A stretch of DNA of 64,000 nucleotides, from positions 36,353 through 100,352 of the forward strand of contig NZ_CALLVU010000057.1 of NCBI RefSeq assembly GCF_938015485.1, in the 5' to 3' direction. The notes under the pieces are model-generated. The model saw nothing but the letters and a program-made list of their open reading frames with translations. It did no database searches and had not been told where the DNA came from. Positions 52,522 to 61,014 of the stretch are shown in pieces; positions within the stretch are counted from its first letter, which is position 1, and the number at the start of each line of letters is the position of its first letter. Source of the DNA: an uncultured Lachnoanaerobaculum sp. (lineage in GTDB: Bacteria; Bacillota; Clostridia; Lachnospirales; Lachnospiraceae). Both the position numbers and the translations under genes were made by a program.

Positions 52522-52914
52522 TTATCTCTTTGAGAACTGTGGTGCTCTTCTCGCTGACTTAAGACCGTATTTCTTACGCTCTTTCATTCTTGGATCTCTT
52601 GTAAGGAATCCTGCCTTCTTTAAAGTAGGTCTGTACTCCTCATCTGCGTGAAGAAGTGCTCTTGAAATACCGTGTCTGATAGCTCCTGCCTGTCCTGTGA
52701 AACCACCACCGCAAACATTTACAAGCACATCAAACTTATTTACATTGTCTGTAGCCACTAAAGGCTGACGAACAACAACCTTCAATGTTTCAAGACCGAA
52801 ATACTCATCAATATCTCTTTTATTTATTGTTATCTTACCTGTTCCAGGTACAAGATATACTCTGGCGATAGAACTTTTTCTTCTACCTGTTCCGTAAAAC
52901 TTATCGTTAGTCAT
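52522..52914 (-). CDS. rpsI: 30S ribosomal protein S9
   Basis: The 130-residue protein starts YGTGRRKSSIARV and ends with the basic KSARRAPQFSKR tail that reaches the P-site tRNA. AAGGAG precedes the ATG. It follows rplM by 23 bases, the universal rplM-rpsI order. The 3' end faces the decayed mobile island; rpsI 3' ends are used as insertion sites by some integrative elements. Confidence 0.97.
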   Translation of the reverse strand: MTNDKFYGTGRRKSSIARVYLVPGTGKITINKRDIDEYFGLETLKVVVRQPLVATDNVNKFDVLVNVCGGGFTGQAGAIRHGISRALLHADEEYRPTLKKAGFLTRDPRMKERKKYGLKSARRAPQFSKR

Positions 52915-52937
52915 ACCATTCTCCTTCTTAAAGATTA

Positions 52938-53372
52938 TTAGCCTTTAATTTCCATTACTACCGGCTTCTGTGCCTGATGTCCGTGATTCTCTCCTGCATA
53001 GACATGAAGCTTTCTGTACATATCTCTGCCGAGCGGTCCCTTAGGAAGCATGCCCTTGATGGCAAGCTCTACAACTCTCTCAGGCTTCTTTGCAAGAAGC
53101 TCACGAAGTGTTGTCTCTCTCATACCACCTACATACTCTGAATGGTTGTAATAAATCTTCTGATCTAACTTTTTACCTGTAACCTTTACCTCTGCTGCGT
53201 TGATTACGATAACATAATCTCCACAATCAGCATGTGGTGTAAACTCCGGTTTGTTCTTTCCTCTTAATACACTTGCAACTTCTGAAGCAAGTCGTCCCAA
53301 TGTAGCTCCCTTTGCATCGACAACATACCATTTTCTGTCGATCTTATCCGGATTAGCCATAAAAGTTTTCAT
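52938..53372 (-). CDS. rplM: 50S ribosomal protein L13
   Basis: The 144-residue protein begins with RKWYVVDAKGATLGRLASEV and has the typical GMLPKGPLGRDMYRKLHVYA stretch. L13 is an early-assembly protein of the large subunit. GGAGG precedes the ATG. It heads the rplM-rpsI operon with a consensus promoter about 100 bases upstream. Confidence 0.97.
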   Translation of the reverse strand: MKTFMANPDKIDRKWYVVDAKGATLGRLASEVASVLRGKNKPEFTPHADCGDYVIVINAAEVKVTGKKLDQKIYYNHSEYVGGMRETTLRELLAKKPERVVELAIKGMLPKGPLGRDMYRKLHVYAGENHGHQAQKPVVMEIKG

Positions 53373-53462
53373 TGACTGACCTCCATTAATCTTTTAACTT
53401 CGCTTTATATGGATAAATGCTCTCCGGGGCATTGGAATAAGCATCAATCTCTAATGTCACAA
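53373..53462 (-). promoter_or_regulatory. rplM leader region
   Basis: About 90 bases between the promoter and rplM include complementary segments around GATGCTTATTCCAATG and GGAGAGCATTTATCC. Firmicutes rplM leaders can bind L13 or S9 for feedback control; I cannot confirm the consensus here. Confidence 0.35.
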
Positions 53463-53468
53463 TTAGTA

Positions 53469-53497
53469 ATTATATTGATTTTTCAGTTGTTTGTCAA
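53469..53497 (-). promoter_or_regulatory. Consensus sigma-A promoter of rplM-rpsI
   Basis: On the minus strand a perfect TTGACA and a perfect TATAAT are separated by 17 bases. Confidence 0.88.
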
Positions 53498-53549
53498 TAC
53501 CTCTATTTAATCAATTTTAGCCTTATTTTGCCTGTTGCGATTTTTAATT

Positions 53550-54074
53550 TCATTTCCCCTCATACTTTATAAGGCTGTCTACATTGTACTTCGAAAGCTT
53601 TTCCCTTCCCTTAAGTCCTTCAAGCTCCATTACAAATACAATCTTTACTATCTCACCGCCAAGGCTCTCCACAAGCTTTGCAATCGCCTCCGTTGTGCCG
53701 CCTGTAGCTATCAAATCGTCAACTATTACCACCTTGTCGCCGGGCTTTATGGCATCCTTATGGATTTCAATGGTTGCCTTGCCGTACTCAAGGTCATAGT
53801 CGATACTTACAGTCTCACATGGAAGCTTTCCCTTTTTTCTGACAGGGATAAACGCCTTATGCTCGGCATAGGCTACCGGCACGCCGAAGATAAAGCCTCT
53901 TGACTCCGGACCCACTATCATATTGTAGTCAAGTCCCTGCAGCTTTCCTCTAAGTTCATCAATACTTAGGCAAAGTCCGTCAGGGTCCTGCAGTATGGTG
54001 GTCACATCTCTGAATATAATTCCCGGCTCAGGAAAGTCAGGTATACTTCTTACATATTCTTTCAATTCCTTCAT
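53550..54074 (-). CDS. apt: Adenine phosphoribosyltransferase
   Basis: The 174-residue enzyme salvages adenine to AMP using PRPP. It has IPDFPEPGIIFRDVTTIL at the start, the PRPP motif VVIVDDLIATGGT near 120 and the GPESRGFIFG loop. ATG 54074 gives the normal length; an upstream in-frame start adds an unrelated basic stretch. The ribosome binding site is weak. It follows glyA by 79 bases on the same strand. Confidence 0.94.
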   Translation of the reverse strand: MKELKEYVRSIPDFPEPGIIFRDVTTILQDPDGLCLSIDELRGKLQGLDYNMIVGPESRGFIFGVPVAYAEHKAFIPVRKKGKLPCETVSIDYDLEYGKATIEIHKDAIKPGDKVVIVDDLIATGGTTEAIAKLVESLGGEIVKIVFVMELEGLKGREKLSKYNVDSLIKYEGK

Positions 54075-54153
54075 TTTTACACACCGAAGCAGCCCAAAAA
54101 ACCTTGGGCCGCCCTTTCCAAAATATAAATTTGCAGACTGCTGCAAATAATTA

Positions 54154-55401
54154 TTACTTATAAATAGGATACTTATCCATAAGTTTTGTAACTTCAGTTC
54201 TTATCTCATCAGCCTTTGTATCAAAATCATATGCAGCCATTTTGATAAGTCTTGCTACAGTCTTCATATCCTCTTCCACAAGTCCTCGACTTGTAACTGC
54301 AGGTGTACCTATTCTTACACCGCTTGTAGTGAACGGACTCTGCGGATCGTTCGGTACTGTATTCTTGTTCAAAGTGATATATACTTCATCACATTTATTT
54401 TGAAGTTCTTTTCCTGTGATACCTGTTCCTCTGAGGTCAAGAAGCATAAGGTGATTATCTGTACCTCCTGTAAGAATATTAAATCCCTCGGCTATAAGTG
54501 CATTAGCCAAAGCCTTGGCATTCTTTACCACCTGCTCCTGATACTTTTTAAACTCAGGCTTAAGAGCCTCGCCGAAACAAACCGCCTTTGACGCGATTAC
54601 ATGCTCAAGCGGTCCGCCCTGAATTCCCGGGAAAACAGCCTTGTTAAAGTTAAACTTCTCGGCAGCTTCCTTGTTTGCAAGGATAAGTCCGCCTCTCGGT
54701 CCTCTAAGTGTCTTATGTGTTGTAGTGGTTACAACATCGGCTATTCCTATAGGTGACGGATGAAGTCCTGTTGCAACAAGTCCTGCAATATGAGCCATAT
54801 CTACCATAAGGTATGCGCCGACCTTATCTGCAACTTCTCTGAATCTCTTAAAGTCGATCACTCTGGCGTATGCACTTGCACCTGCGATAATCATCTTCGG
54901 CTTATGCTCTATTGCCAATCTTTCAAGTTCATCGTAGTCGATAAATCCCTCATCATTTACACCGTAAGGCACTATATTGAAGTACTTTCCGGAAAAGTTT
55001 ACAGCTGAACCGTGTGTCAAATGTCCGCCGTGATTAAGATTCATTCCAAGTACTGTATCTCCCGCCTCAATCATTGCTAAAAATACAGCCATATTTGCCT
55101 GTGCTCCTGAATGCGGCTGAACATTGGCATAGTCACAGTTAAAGAGTTTCTTTGCTCTTTCGATAGCAATGCTCTCAACTATATCCACATCCTCACAGCC
55201 TCCGTAATATCTTTTTCCCGGATATCCTTCAGCATATTTATTTGTAAGCACTGTTCCCATTGCCATCATCACAGCTTCCGATACAATGTTTTCGGATGCA
55301 ATAAGTTCAAGATTTCTTCTCTGTCTGTTTGCTTCCTTTTCTACCGCTGCACCGACCTCAGGGTCAAGTTCTTTTAAAAAGTTCATCACTTCGTTAACCA
55401 T
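54154..55401 (-). CDS. glyA: Serine hydroxymethyltransferase
   Basis: The 415-residue PLP enzyme interconverts serine and glycine with tetrahydrofolate. The PLP lysine lies in TTTTHKTLRGPRGG. Other signatures are ELIASENIVSEAV, YYGGCEDVD and VQPHSGAQAN. ATG 55401 follows GTAGGAG. Apt lies downstream and may be co-transcribed, which would join one-carbon and purine metabolism. Confidence 0.96.
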   Translation of the reverse strand: MVNEVMNFLKELDPEVGAAVEKEANRQRRNLELIASENIVSEAVMMAMGTVLTNKYAEGYPGKRYYGGCEDVDIVESIAIERAKKLFNCDYANVQPHSGAQANMAVFLAMIEAGDTVLGMNLNHGGHLTHGSAVNFSGKYFNIVPYGVNDEGFIDYDELERLAIEHKPKMIIAGASAYARVIDFKRFREVADKVGAYLMVDMAHIAGLVATGLHPSPIGIADVVTTTTHKTLRGPRGGLILANKEAAEKFNFNKAVFPGIQGGPLEHVIASKAVCFGEALKPEFKKYQEQVVKNAKALANALIAEGFNILTGGTDNHLMLLDLRGTGITGKELQNKCDEVYITLNKNTVPNDPQSPFTTSGVRIGTPAVTSRGLVEEDMKTVARLIKMAAYDFDTKADEIRTEVTKLMDKYPIYK

Positions 55402-55470
55402 ATCCAACTCTCCTACATAACTGTTTTGTTGCTTCTGAAAGTAAAGTATACAATAAATAAACTCTCATTG

Positions 55471-57198
55471 CTATATATTTTTTATCTTATAACCGGTTAT
55501 AATCACTTGCAGACTCTCTCTGCCGCCGTATTCATTTATATCCGGATAATATATAATATCTATCTCATTATTACCTTTAAGTTCCTCAAAGAAAGCTTCT
55601 CCGTCACAAAAATATATTCCGTCAAGCCTTGTCCCATCATCTTCAAGCACCATCTTTACCACATTTTTATTTTTACCAAGTATATTCTTTGATAATATCT
55701 TTATACCCTTCCTTGCAAACTTGGGCTTTTCATTCTTATTTCCGTAAGGCTCCAGCTTTTCAAGTTCTCTTACAAAGTCAAGACTGATATATGAAAAAGG
55801 CAAAGGTACATCAATCCATATCTTTTGTATGAAATCTTCTTTTGTAAGCTTTGAGTTTTCATTCAATCTTTTTCTGAATTCATCAAGTCTGTCCTTTTTT
55901 AAGCTCATACCTGCCGCCATATGATGTCCGCCGAACTTTTCAAATATATCTTTGACTTCATATAGCGCTTCAAACATGTTGTAGCTTTCTATCGACCTTC
56001 CGGACCCTTTTATCATGCCGTCTTCACCGAAGGCATCCGTAAGTATAATTGCAGGCTTTCCCAGTGCTTCTCTCACCCTGCCTGCTATAATTCCGGCAAT
56101 GGACTCGTGGCAATTTTCAAGATATATCACCAATATATCGTCATCTGCATATTCTCTTTCCGCCAGTTCTACGGCCACTTTTACATTCATGGCTGTTAGA
56201 TCCTTTCTCTCATCGTTCAGTTCCTTCAGATGCATGGCATACTCATTTGCCTCATCACTGTTCCTTGACATAAACATATTTAAGGCAACAAGCGCATTTT
56301 CAAGTCTTCCTCCTGCATTCAGACAAGGCCCTATCACAAAACCGATACTGTAAGCACTGATTTTTTTGCCCTCCATACCTGTAGCCTTTATAAGTGCCCT
56401 CAGCCCCAAATTCTTTGTGTTCATCAGGCTTCTTAATCCGTGTTTTACAAGTACTCTGTTCTCGTCTACAAGCGGCATAACATCACCTATTGTCGCAATG
56501 GCTGCCACCTCCAAAAGATCCCCGAGTTCACCGTCATCATACATCTTTTTACCGTACAGTCTTTCATACATATATTCCATAAGCTTATATGCTACCAGCG
56601 CCCCGCAAATACTTTTGAAAGGATACTTACATTCACTTCTTTTAGGATTGATTACCACATCGGCTACAGGCAGATAGTCCTTACCGTCTTCCTGATACAC
56701 CTCATGATGGTCCGTGATAATGACCTTTATCCCAAGTTTTCTTGCTAGTTCCATCTGAGAATGTGCCGCAATACCGTTGTCACAGGTAATAATCATAGAG
56801 ATTTTGTCATTTGCCGCTTCATTTATTATATTGTCATTGATACCGTAGCCGTCCTTTATCCTGTCAGGTATTCTTACATCTACATTTGCACCGAATCGCT
56901 TCAGAGACTTTACCAATATATACGAAGAACAGACTCCGTCTATATCATAATCTCCCACAACTCTTATCTTATTTCCCTTTTTTATCTCACCCATGATTTC
57001 ATTATATGCATCTTCCACACCGTATAAGCTGCCTGCGTCATGCATCAAACTTAAATCACTCTTAAGATACAGTGAAAAATCCTCTTCCTTTATATCCCTG
57101 TTTATTATTATTCTCGCTAAAACAGGCGAAATATGAAAGCGAGCCGATATCTTTTTAAAATCAGCTCGCTTTGTATATAGCATCCACTTTGACTCCAT
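55471..57198 (-). CDS. recJ: Single-stranded-DNA-specific exonuclease RecJ
   Basis: The 575-residue DHH-family nuclease degrades single-stranded DNA 5' to 3' in repair. Motifs are RVVGDYDIDGVCSS, ITDHHEV and the DHHA1 domain with FGGHHMAAGMSL near 440. An OB-fold region ends the protein. The length is normal. GGAGTAA stands before the ATG, 21 bases after the barstar gene. Confidence 0.94.
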   Translation of the reverse strand: MESKWMLYTKRADFKKISARFHISPVLARIIINRDIKEEDFSLYLKSDLSLMHDAGSLYGVEDAYNEIMGEIKKGNKIRVVGDYDIDGVCSSYILVKSLKRFGANVDVRIPDRIKDGYGINDNIINEAANDKISMIITCDNGIAAHSQMELARKLGIKVIITDHHEVYQEDGKDYLPVADVVINPKRSECKYPFKSICGALVAYKLMEYMYERLYGKKMYDDGELGDLLEVAAIATIGDVMPLVDENRVLVKHGLRSLMNTKNLGLRALIKATGMEGKKISAYSIGFVIGPCLNAGGRLENALVALNMFMSRNSDEANEYAMHLKELNDERKDLTAMNVKVAVELAEREYADDDILVIYLENCHESIAGIIAGRVREALGKPAIILTDAFGEDGMIKGSGRSIESYNMFEALYEVKDIFEKFGGHHMAAGMSLKKDRLDEFRKRLNENSKLTKEDFIQKIWIDVPLPFSYISLDFVRELEKLEPYGNKNEKPKFARKGIKILSKNILGKNKNVVKMVLEDDGTRLDGIYFCDGEAFFEELKGNNEIDIIYYPDINEYGGRESLQVIITGYKIKNI

Positions 57199-57219
57199 TT
57201 ACTCTCCATTCTAAATATA

Positions 57220-57498
57220 CTACTCAGGCTTCTTTTTCTTGACCTTTGTCTTTATTATAGCCAAATGTGTATTTTGTGATACCGCATCACTGAATACTGC
57301 AAGCACCGCTCTTTGAAGTTCATTATCCGCATCGTATTTTATGTCAACAGCCGTGTCGGTACTTATATCAGTCAAACAGTCAAATAAAGCATCAAGATTT
57401 TCTCCGTAGTAATCCGGAAACTTCATTTTCTTTTTTAAATAACTGTGTAATTCTTCCTTTTTACTAAACTTATCCAATTTTAAAGTAATATTATTCAT
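57220..57498 (-). CDS. Barstar-family RNase inhibitor
   Basis: The 92-residue protein has the barstar core FPDYYGENLDALFDCLTD, with Tyr30 and Asp40 at the places of the barnase-contacting Tyr29 and Asp39, and a strand near the end (HLAIIKTKV). It should plug the active site of the adjacent RNase in the cytoplasm. It starts 9 bases after the RNase gene, a classic toxin-immunity arrangement. Confidence 0.92.
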   Translation of the reverse strand: MNNITLKLDKFSKKEELHSYLKKKMKFPDYYGENLDALFDCLTDISTDTAVDIKYDADNELQRAVLAVFSDAVSQNTHLAIIKTKVKKKKPE

Positions 57499-57507
57499 AA
57501 TCTTTCC

Positions 57508-58230
57508 CTAATACAATTGTTCAAAAGTTTTGTAGTGGTCTTCAGTATAAAAAACCAGACCGTCATTTGAATATATCAGTCTTTTCGGACCTCTATATCC
57601 TCCGTCATAGTCAATATCACATTCAAAATATCTTCTTCCGCCGGCCCTCGGCAAGTTTCCTTCATAATTTCCGAAGGCACTGCCTCCGATGCTCATTCCG
57701 GGAAGCACATCCGAAAGATTGCCTTTTTCAGGGTCCCAACCCATCTCCTGAGCCTGTGCCTTTGTTATATAGTTTACAGGAAGCTTACCGTAAGTGTGAA
57801 TATAAAGTGCAACATCTTCTTTTGAAGTATAGTTGCCGTTTTCTTCTACAGTTGTCTCTCTGCTTTCGGCAGTTTCAGTCTCCGAAGTGGCCGAGCTCTC
57901 ACTTTCAGTGCTTGTCTCTTCAGCCGTTTCTCTGCTTGACTCCTGAGCTTGTTTCTTATTTTTTTTATGTTTTTTAGATTTATTATTTTTTTGTTTATGT
58001 TTTTTTTGACTCTGTGTTCCGGTTATCTCTTCGCTATGCTTTGTCGTGCTCTCATCTGAAATACTTTTGCTTTGAGTACTTTCCGTATCGGCAAAACTCT
58101 CAGCCCTAATACTTTTACTTTCCTGCCTTGTACACGCACCAAGGGCAAACATTAAGCCCAAAATAATTATAGGAATCCACCAAAGAAGCTTCTTTAACAG
58201 ACTCCCGTTTTCTTTATTTTTATTTGTCAT
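57508..58230 (-). CDS. Lipoprotein-anchored barnase-type ribonuclease
   Basis: The 240-residue protein has a signal helix and lipobox ALGAC with Cys33. A Ser/Glu/Lys-rich spacer of about 100 residues follows, then a barnase domain at about 130-240. The catalytic set is complete with barnase spacing: Glu203, Arg213, Arg217 and His232 (barnase 73, 83, 87, 102). The GKLPVNYITKAQAQEMGW start is strongly barnase-like. Anchoring on the cell surface by a long flexible stalk differs from the freely secreted barnase. GAGGTAGGAAG precedes the ATG. Confidence 0.93.
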   Translation of the reverse strand: MTNKNKENGSLLKKLLWWIPIIILGLMFALGACTRQESKSIRAESFADTESTQSKSISDESTTKHSEEITGTQSQKKHKQKNNKSKKHKKNKKQAQESSRETAEETSTESESSATSETETAESRETTVEENGNYTSKEDVALYIHTYGKLPVNYITKAQAQEMGWDPEKGNLSDVLPGMSIGGSAFGNYEGNLPRAGGRRYFECDIDYDGGYRGPKRLIYSNDGLVFYTEDHYKTFEQLY

Positions 58231-58299
58231 CTTCCTACCTCACATTCTCACCATTATACGAAATAGCAATGTTCTTCGCAACAAAAAATTATATTAAGT

Positions 58300-58328
58300 T
58301 TGACCAAGCAGACTATATTTTGTATAAT
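58300..58328 (+). promoter_or_regulatory. Sigma-A promoter for MBL-like gene
   Basis: TTGACC and TATAAT stand 17 bases apart, 41 bases before the ATG. Confidence 0.7.
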
Positions 58329-58369
58329 ACGGTTTGAAACAACTAAAATATGATAAGGTATGGTTATTT

Positions 58370-59200
58370 ATGAAAATATATATATTACAAACAGGAGAGG
58401 TGGAAATATCACCGTCTCTCGCATATAAAGGCAATGATAAGTTCAATCCGCAGACATACGGACTGTTCCTAAAAGATACTGACAGAGTAAATATTCCTGT
58501 TTTGTCTTTTCTTATTCAGACAGGAAAAAAGAATATACTTGTAGATGCAGGTATCAAAAAAGAGCTTGAGTCTGATGCTCCGCTTAGCCTAAAAAATCAA
58601 ATCAGTGAAATCAAGGCACCTCTTACCTGTGCTTCCACACGCTTTCATCTGAAAAAGGACTCTTCTCTGCTTTCAAGGCTTGAATCAATCAATCTTTCAC
58701 CAAAGGATATAGACTGCGTATTGCTTACTCATCTTGACTTTGAAAATGTAAGCGGAGTTGCAGACCTCTCTTCAGATACCAAGATTTTGGTTTCAAGAGA
58801 TGAAGCCAAAGCTGCTGTAAAAAATCCTTTAAGATATTCCAGAAGTTGGTGGAAAAATGCCGATATTTCCATATTTGATTGGAACAAAAAAGAAGGTCCT
58901 TTTGAAAAATCTTTTGATTTACTTGGTGACGGCTCCATCAATCTTATAAAACTGTACGGTCACTCCGCAGGTATGTTCGGAGTAAAGGTAACATCTGAAA
59001 ACAATAAATTTACACTCCTTTATGCGGATGCCGGCTACGGTGAGCTTGCGTGGAAGGAACTTACACCGCCTGCAATCAGTGTTGATAAAGAGGCTTCCAT
59101 GCGTTCTCTTGAGTGGGTGAGAATGGAGTCAATGGACAAAAATTGTGCTTACAGTCTTGCCTCACATGAGTCCACATCTCTAAACGTTTTAAGGTTCTAA
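58370..59200 (+). CDS. Metallo-beta-lactamase-fold protein with degenerate metal motif
   Basis: The 276-residue protein resembles AHL-lactonase-like hydrolases (NILVDAGIKKEL near residue 57, VLLTHLDFENVSGVADL near 128, KLYGHSAGMFG near 205, LLYADAGYGE). The usual HxHxDH has become HLDFEN, so the last Asp-His pair is Glu-Asn and one metal site is probably lost. It may bind instead of hydrolyse, or use one metal. ATG 58370 is preferred; the ribosome binding site is weak. Confidence 0.72.
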   Translation: MKIYILQTGEVEISPSLAYKGNDKFNPQTYGLFLKDTDRVNIPVLSFLIQTGKKNILVDAGIKKELESDAPLSLKNQISEIKAPLTCASTRFHLKKDSSLLSRLESINLSPKDIDCVLLTHLDFENVSGVADLSSDTKILVSRDEAKAAVKNPLRYSRSWWKNADISIFDWNKKEGPFEKSFDLLGDGSINLIKLYGHSAGMFGVKVTSENNKFTLLYADAGYGELAWKELTPPAISVDKEASMRSLEWVRMESMDKNCAYSLASHESTSLNVLRF

Positions 59201-59205
59201 AAATA

Positions 59206-59235
59206 GGCTGTTATAAGTCTCCACTTATAACAGCC
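59206..59235. terminator. Bidirectional terminator
   Basis: GGCTGTTATAAGT pairs perfectly with ACTTATAACAGCC over a CTCC loop, with T-rich sequence on both sides, between convergent genes. Confidence 0.92.
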
Positions 59236-59239
59236 GTTT

Positions 59240-60556
59240 TTATATTTCAAAGCTTTCGCCCTTTATTTTATCTCTTAATAATAACGATATGATTATTCCC
59301 AAAACTGCAATATTCACCCAGACAAATCCCAAACTTCCGCCTATAAACATTGACATAAATGAGTTTATCACCTTTATATTAAAGACATCTCCAATCACTT
59401 CTATAAAAGCCGTTACCGCCGTTAAAATAATTGTAAATCTCATACCGACATTGGACATACTTATAAATTTATTTAATATAACTATAAGTACTATAACTAT
59501 TGTAACAGGGTACAGGATATTAAGTACAGGTACTGAAATCTTTATAATAGTATTGAGTCCGAAGTTTGACATGGCAAAACCTGTAAGAGTAAATATATTT
59601 ACATACGACTTATATCCGAACCTTTTGAATGTGTCTGCAAAAAATTCGGAAGTAACCACAATAAGACCTACAGTAGTAGTAAAACAGGTAAGTATTGTCA
59701 TTGCTCCTAGGAAAGCCTGTCCGAAACTTCCGAAAAGCTTATATGAACTCATAGAAAGTATATATGTACCTATATTTACGCTCTTATCAGATAAAACTTC
59801 ATTCGGAACATCAAACTTATTCCCCAAAGCTCCAAGTCCGATATATAAGCTGCTAAACAGTATAGATGTAACAATACCTACTATTGCCATTATACTCATA
59901 TACTCTTTTTTTGATGAAAATCCGAATGTCTTTATCCCTGAAGTGGCAATCAGACAAAAACTTACAGAAGCCAGTGCGTCCAAAGTATTATACCCGTCAA
60001 AAAATCCTGTCTTTAGAGCTGTCAGACTTCCATTCATCTCACCCTCATTCACAACATGAAAGTTCAGATTTCCTACAATTATAAGTATAACTATAAGAAG
60101 TGCAAATATTGGAGTAAGCACCTTACCTACTCTATCCATAAGTTTTGAAGGATTGAGTGCTATAAGATATGCAAGCAGAAAATATATTGCACTGAATACA
60201 AATAATGCAAATCTTGTGTTTCCGGTCACAGGTGCAATACCTATAGAAAAAGATGTACTTGCAGTCCTCGGTATCGCAAAAAAAGGACCGATAGCAAGGT
60301 AAAGTGCTGTCAAATATCCTATTGCAAAGTTTACTCCTACCTTTATACCAAGCTCCCTTTTATATCCGCCTTTGACCATAGTTCCGACTATCAAAGTGAC
60401 TATGGCTATTCCTACACCCGACAATACAAAGCCCGACATGGCCGGTAAAAAATATTTTCCTGCCCTAAACCCAAGTTCGGCAGGGAAAATTAGATTCCCT
60501 GCTCCAAAAAAGATACCGAAGAGTAACAGTCCTATTAAGAAACCCTTTTTTATCAT
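59240..60556 (-). CDS. brnQ: Branched-chain amino acid:cation symporter (LIVCS)
   Basis: The 438-residue protein has about twelve membrane helices and the family opening LLFGIFFGAGNLIFPAELGF. It also has TVGLIVVTSEFF in the middle and the LNPSKLMDRVGK loop. It takes up Leu, Ile or Val with sodium or protons. The start codon overlaps the stop of the upstream YhcH-family gene (ATGA), so the two are coupled. Confidence 0.92.
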   Translation of the reverse strand: MIKKGFLIGLLLFGIFFGAGNLIFPAELGFRAGKYFLPAMSGFVLSGVGIAIVTLIVGTMVKGGYKRELGIKVGVNFAIGYLTALYLAIGPFFAIPRTASTSFSIGIAPVTGNTRFALFVFSAIYFLLAYLIALNPSKLMDRVGKVLTPIFALLIVILIIVGNLNFHVVNEGEMNGSLTALKTGFFDGYNTLDALASVSFCLIATSGIKTFGFSSKKEYMSIMAIVGIVTSILFSSLYIGLGALGNKFDVPNEVLSDKSVNIGTYILSMSSYKLFGSFGQAFLGAMTILTCFTTTVGLIVVTSEFFADTFKRFGYKSYVNIFTLTGFAMSNFGLNTIIKISVPVLNILYPVTIVIVLIVILNKFISMSNVGMRFTIILTAVTAFIEVIGDVFNIKVINSFMSMFIGGSLGFVWVNIAVLGIIISLLLRDKIKGESFEI

Positions 60557-61005
60557 ACTCTCACTTTTATAACTGCCTTTTTTGCACTTGCCGGTTTATC
60601 CATACAGCATCCCGGCATATGTGCATCCTCAGGGGCAACCACTATAAATTCATTCGGATGAAGTATCACATGACCGTAAGTATCAGGCGTCTCAAAGAAA
60701 AGTACATCATTTTCAGGCTTGGCTTCCTTTACTTTAAGTCCCTCTCTGTCACAGATACCGAAGAATTCCACACCCTCTACCAAATATTGAATATCAAAAA
60801 ATTTATCATGTGCCTCAAACTTCTTTTCATCTACCGGCAATGTGGTATACTCCTGAACATTTGCAAACACATCACCGCCGTCTATCTCATATTTTCCTGC
60901 AGGTAACGAATTCAAATCATGGCTCTCCAACCAGTCATAGGCTTTCAAAAACTTCTCATTAAGATAATTATACTTCTTGGCCAACTTTATATTTGTAAAA
61001 AACAT
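60553..61005 (-). CDS. YhcH/YjgK/YiaL-family sugar-anomer-type protein
   Basis: The 150-residue cupin-like protein has the metal-site stretch EAHDKFFDIQYLVEG and the later VAPEDAHMPG. Family members act on sialic-acid or related sugars as anomerases, or are the beta subunit of EbgA-type galactosidase. Its coupling to BrnQ gives no sugar context, so the substrate is uncertain. It starts 9 bases after the DUF4026 gene. Confidence 0.83.
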   Translation of the reverse strand: MFFTNIKLAKKYNYLNEKFLKAYDWLESHDLNSLPAGKYEIDGGDVFANVQEYTTLPVDEKKFEAHDKFFDIQYLVEGVEFFGICDREGLKVKEAKPENDVLFFETPDTYGHVILHPNEFIVVAPEDAHMPGCCMDKPASAKKAVIKVRV

Positions 61006-61014
61006 ATTCCCTCC

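Noticed and set aside
59289..60059. 256-codon plus-strand open frame opposite brnQ
   Set aside because: It mirrors the hydrophobic codons of brnQ, has no ribosome binding site and no family-like sequence.
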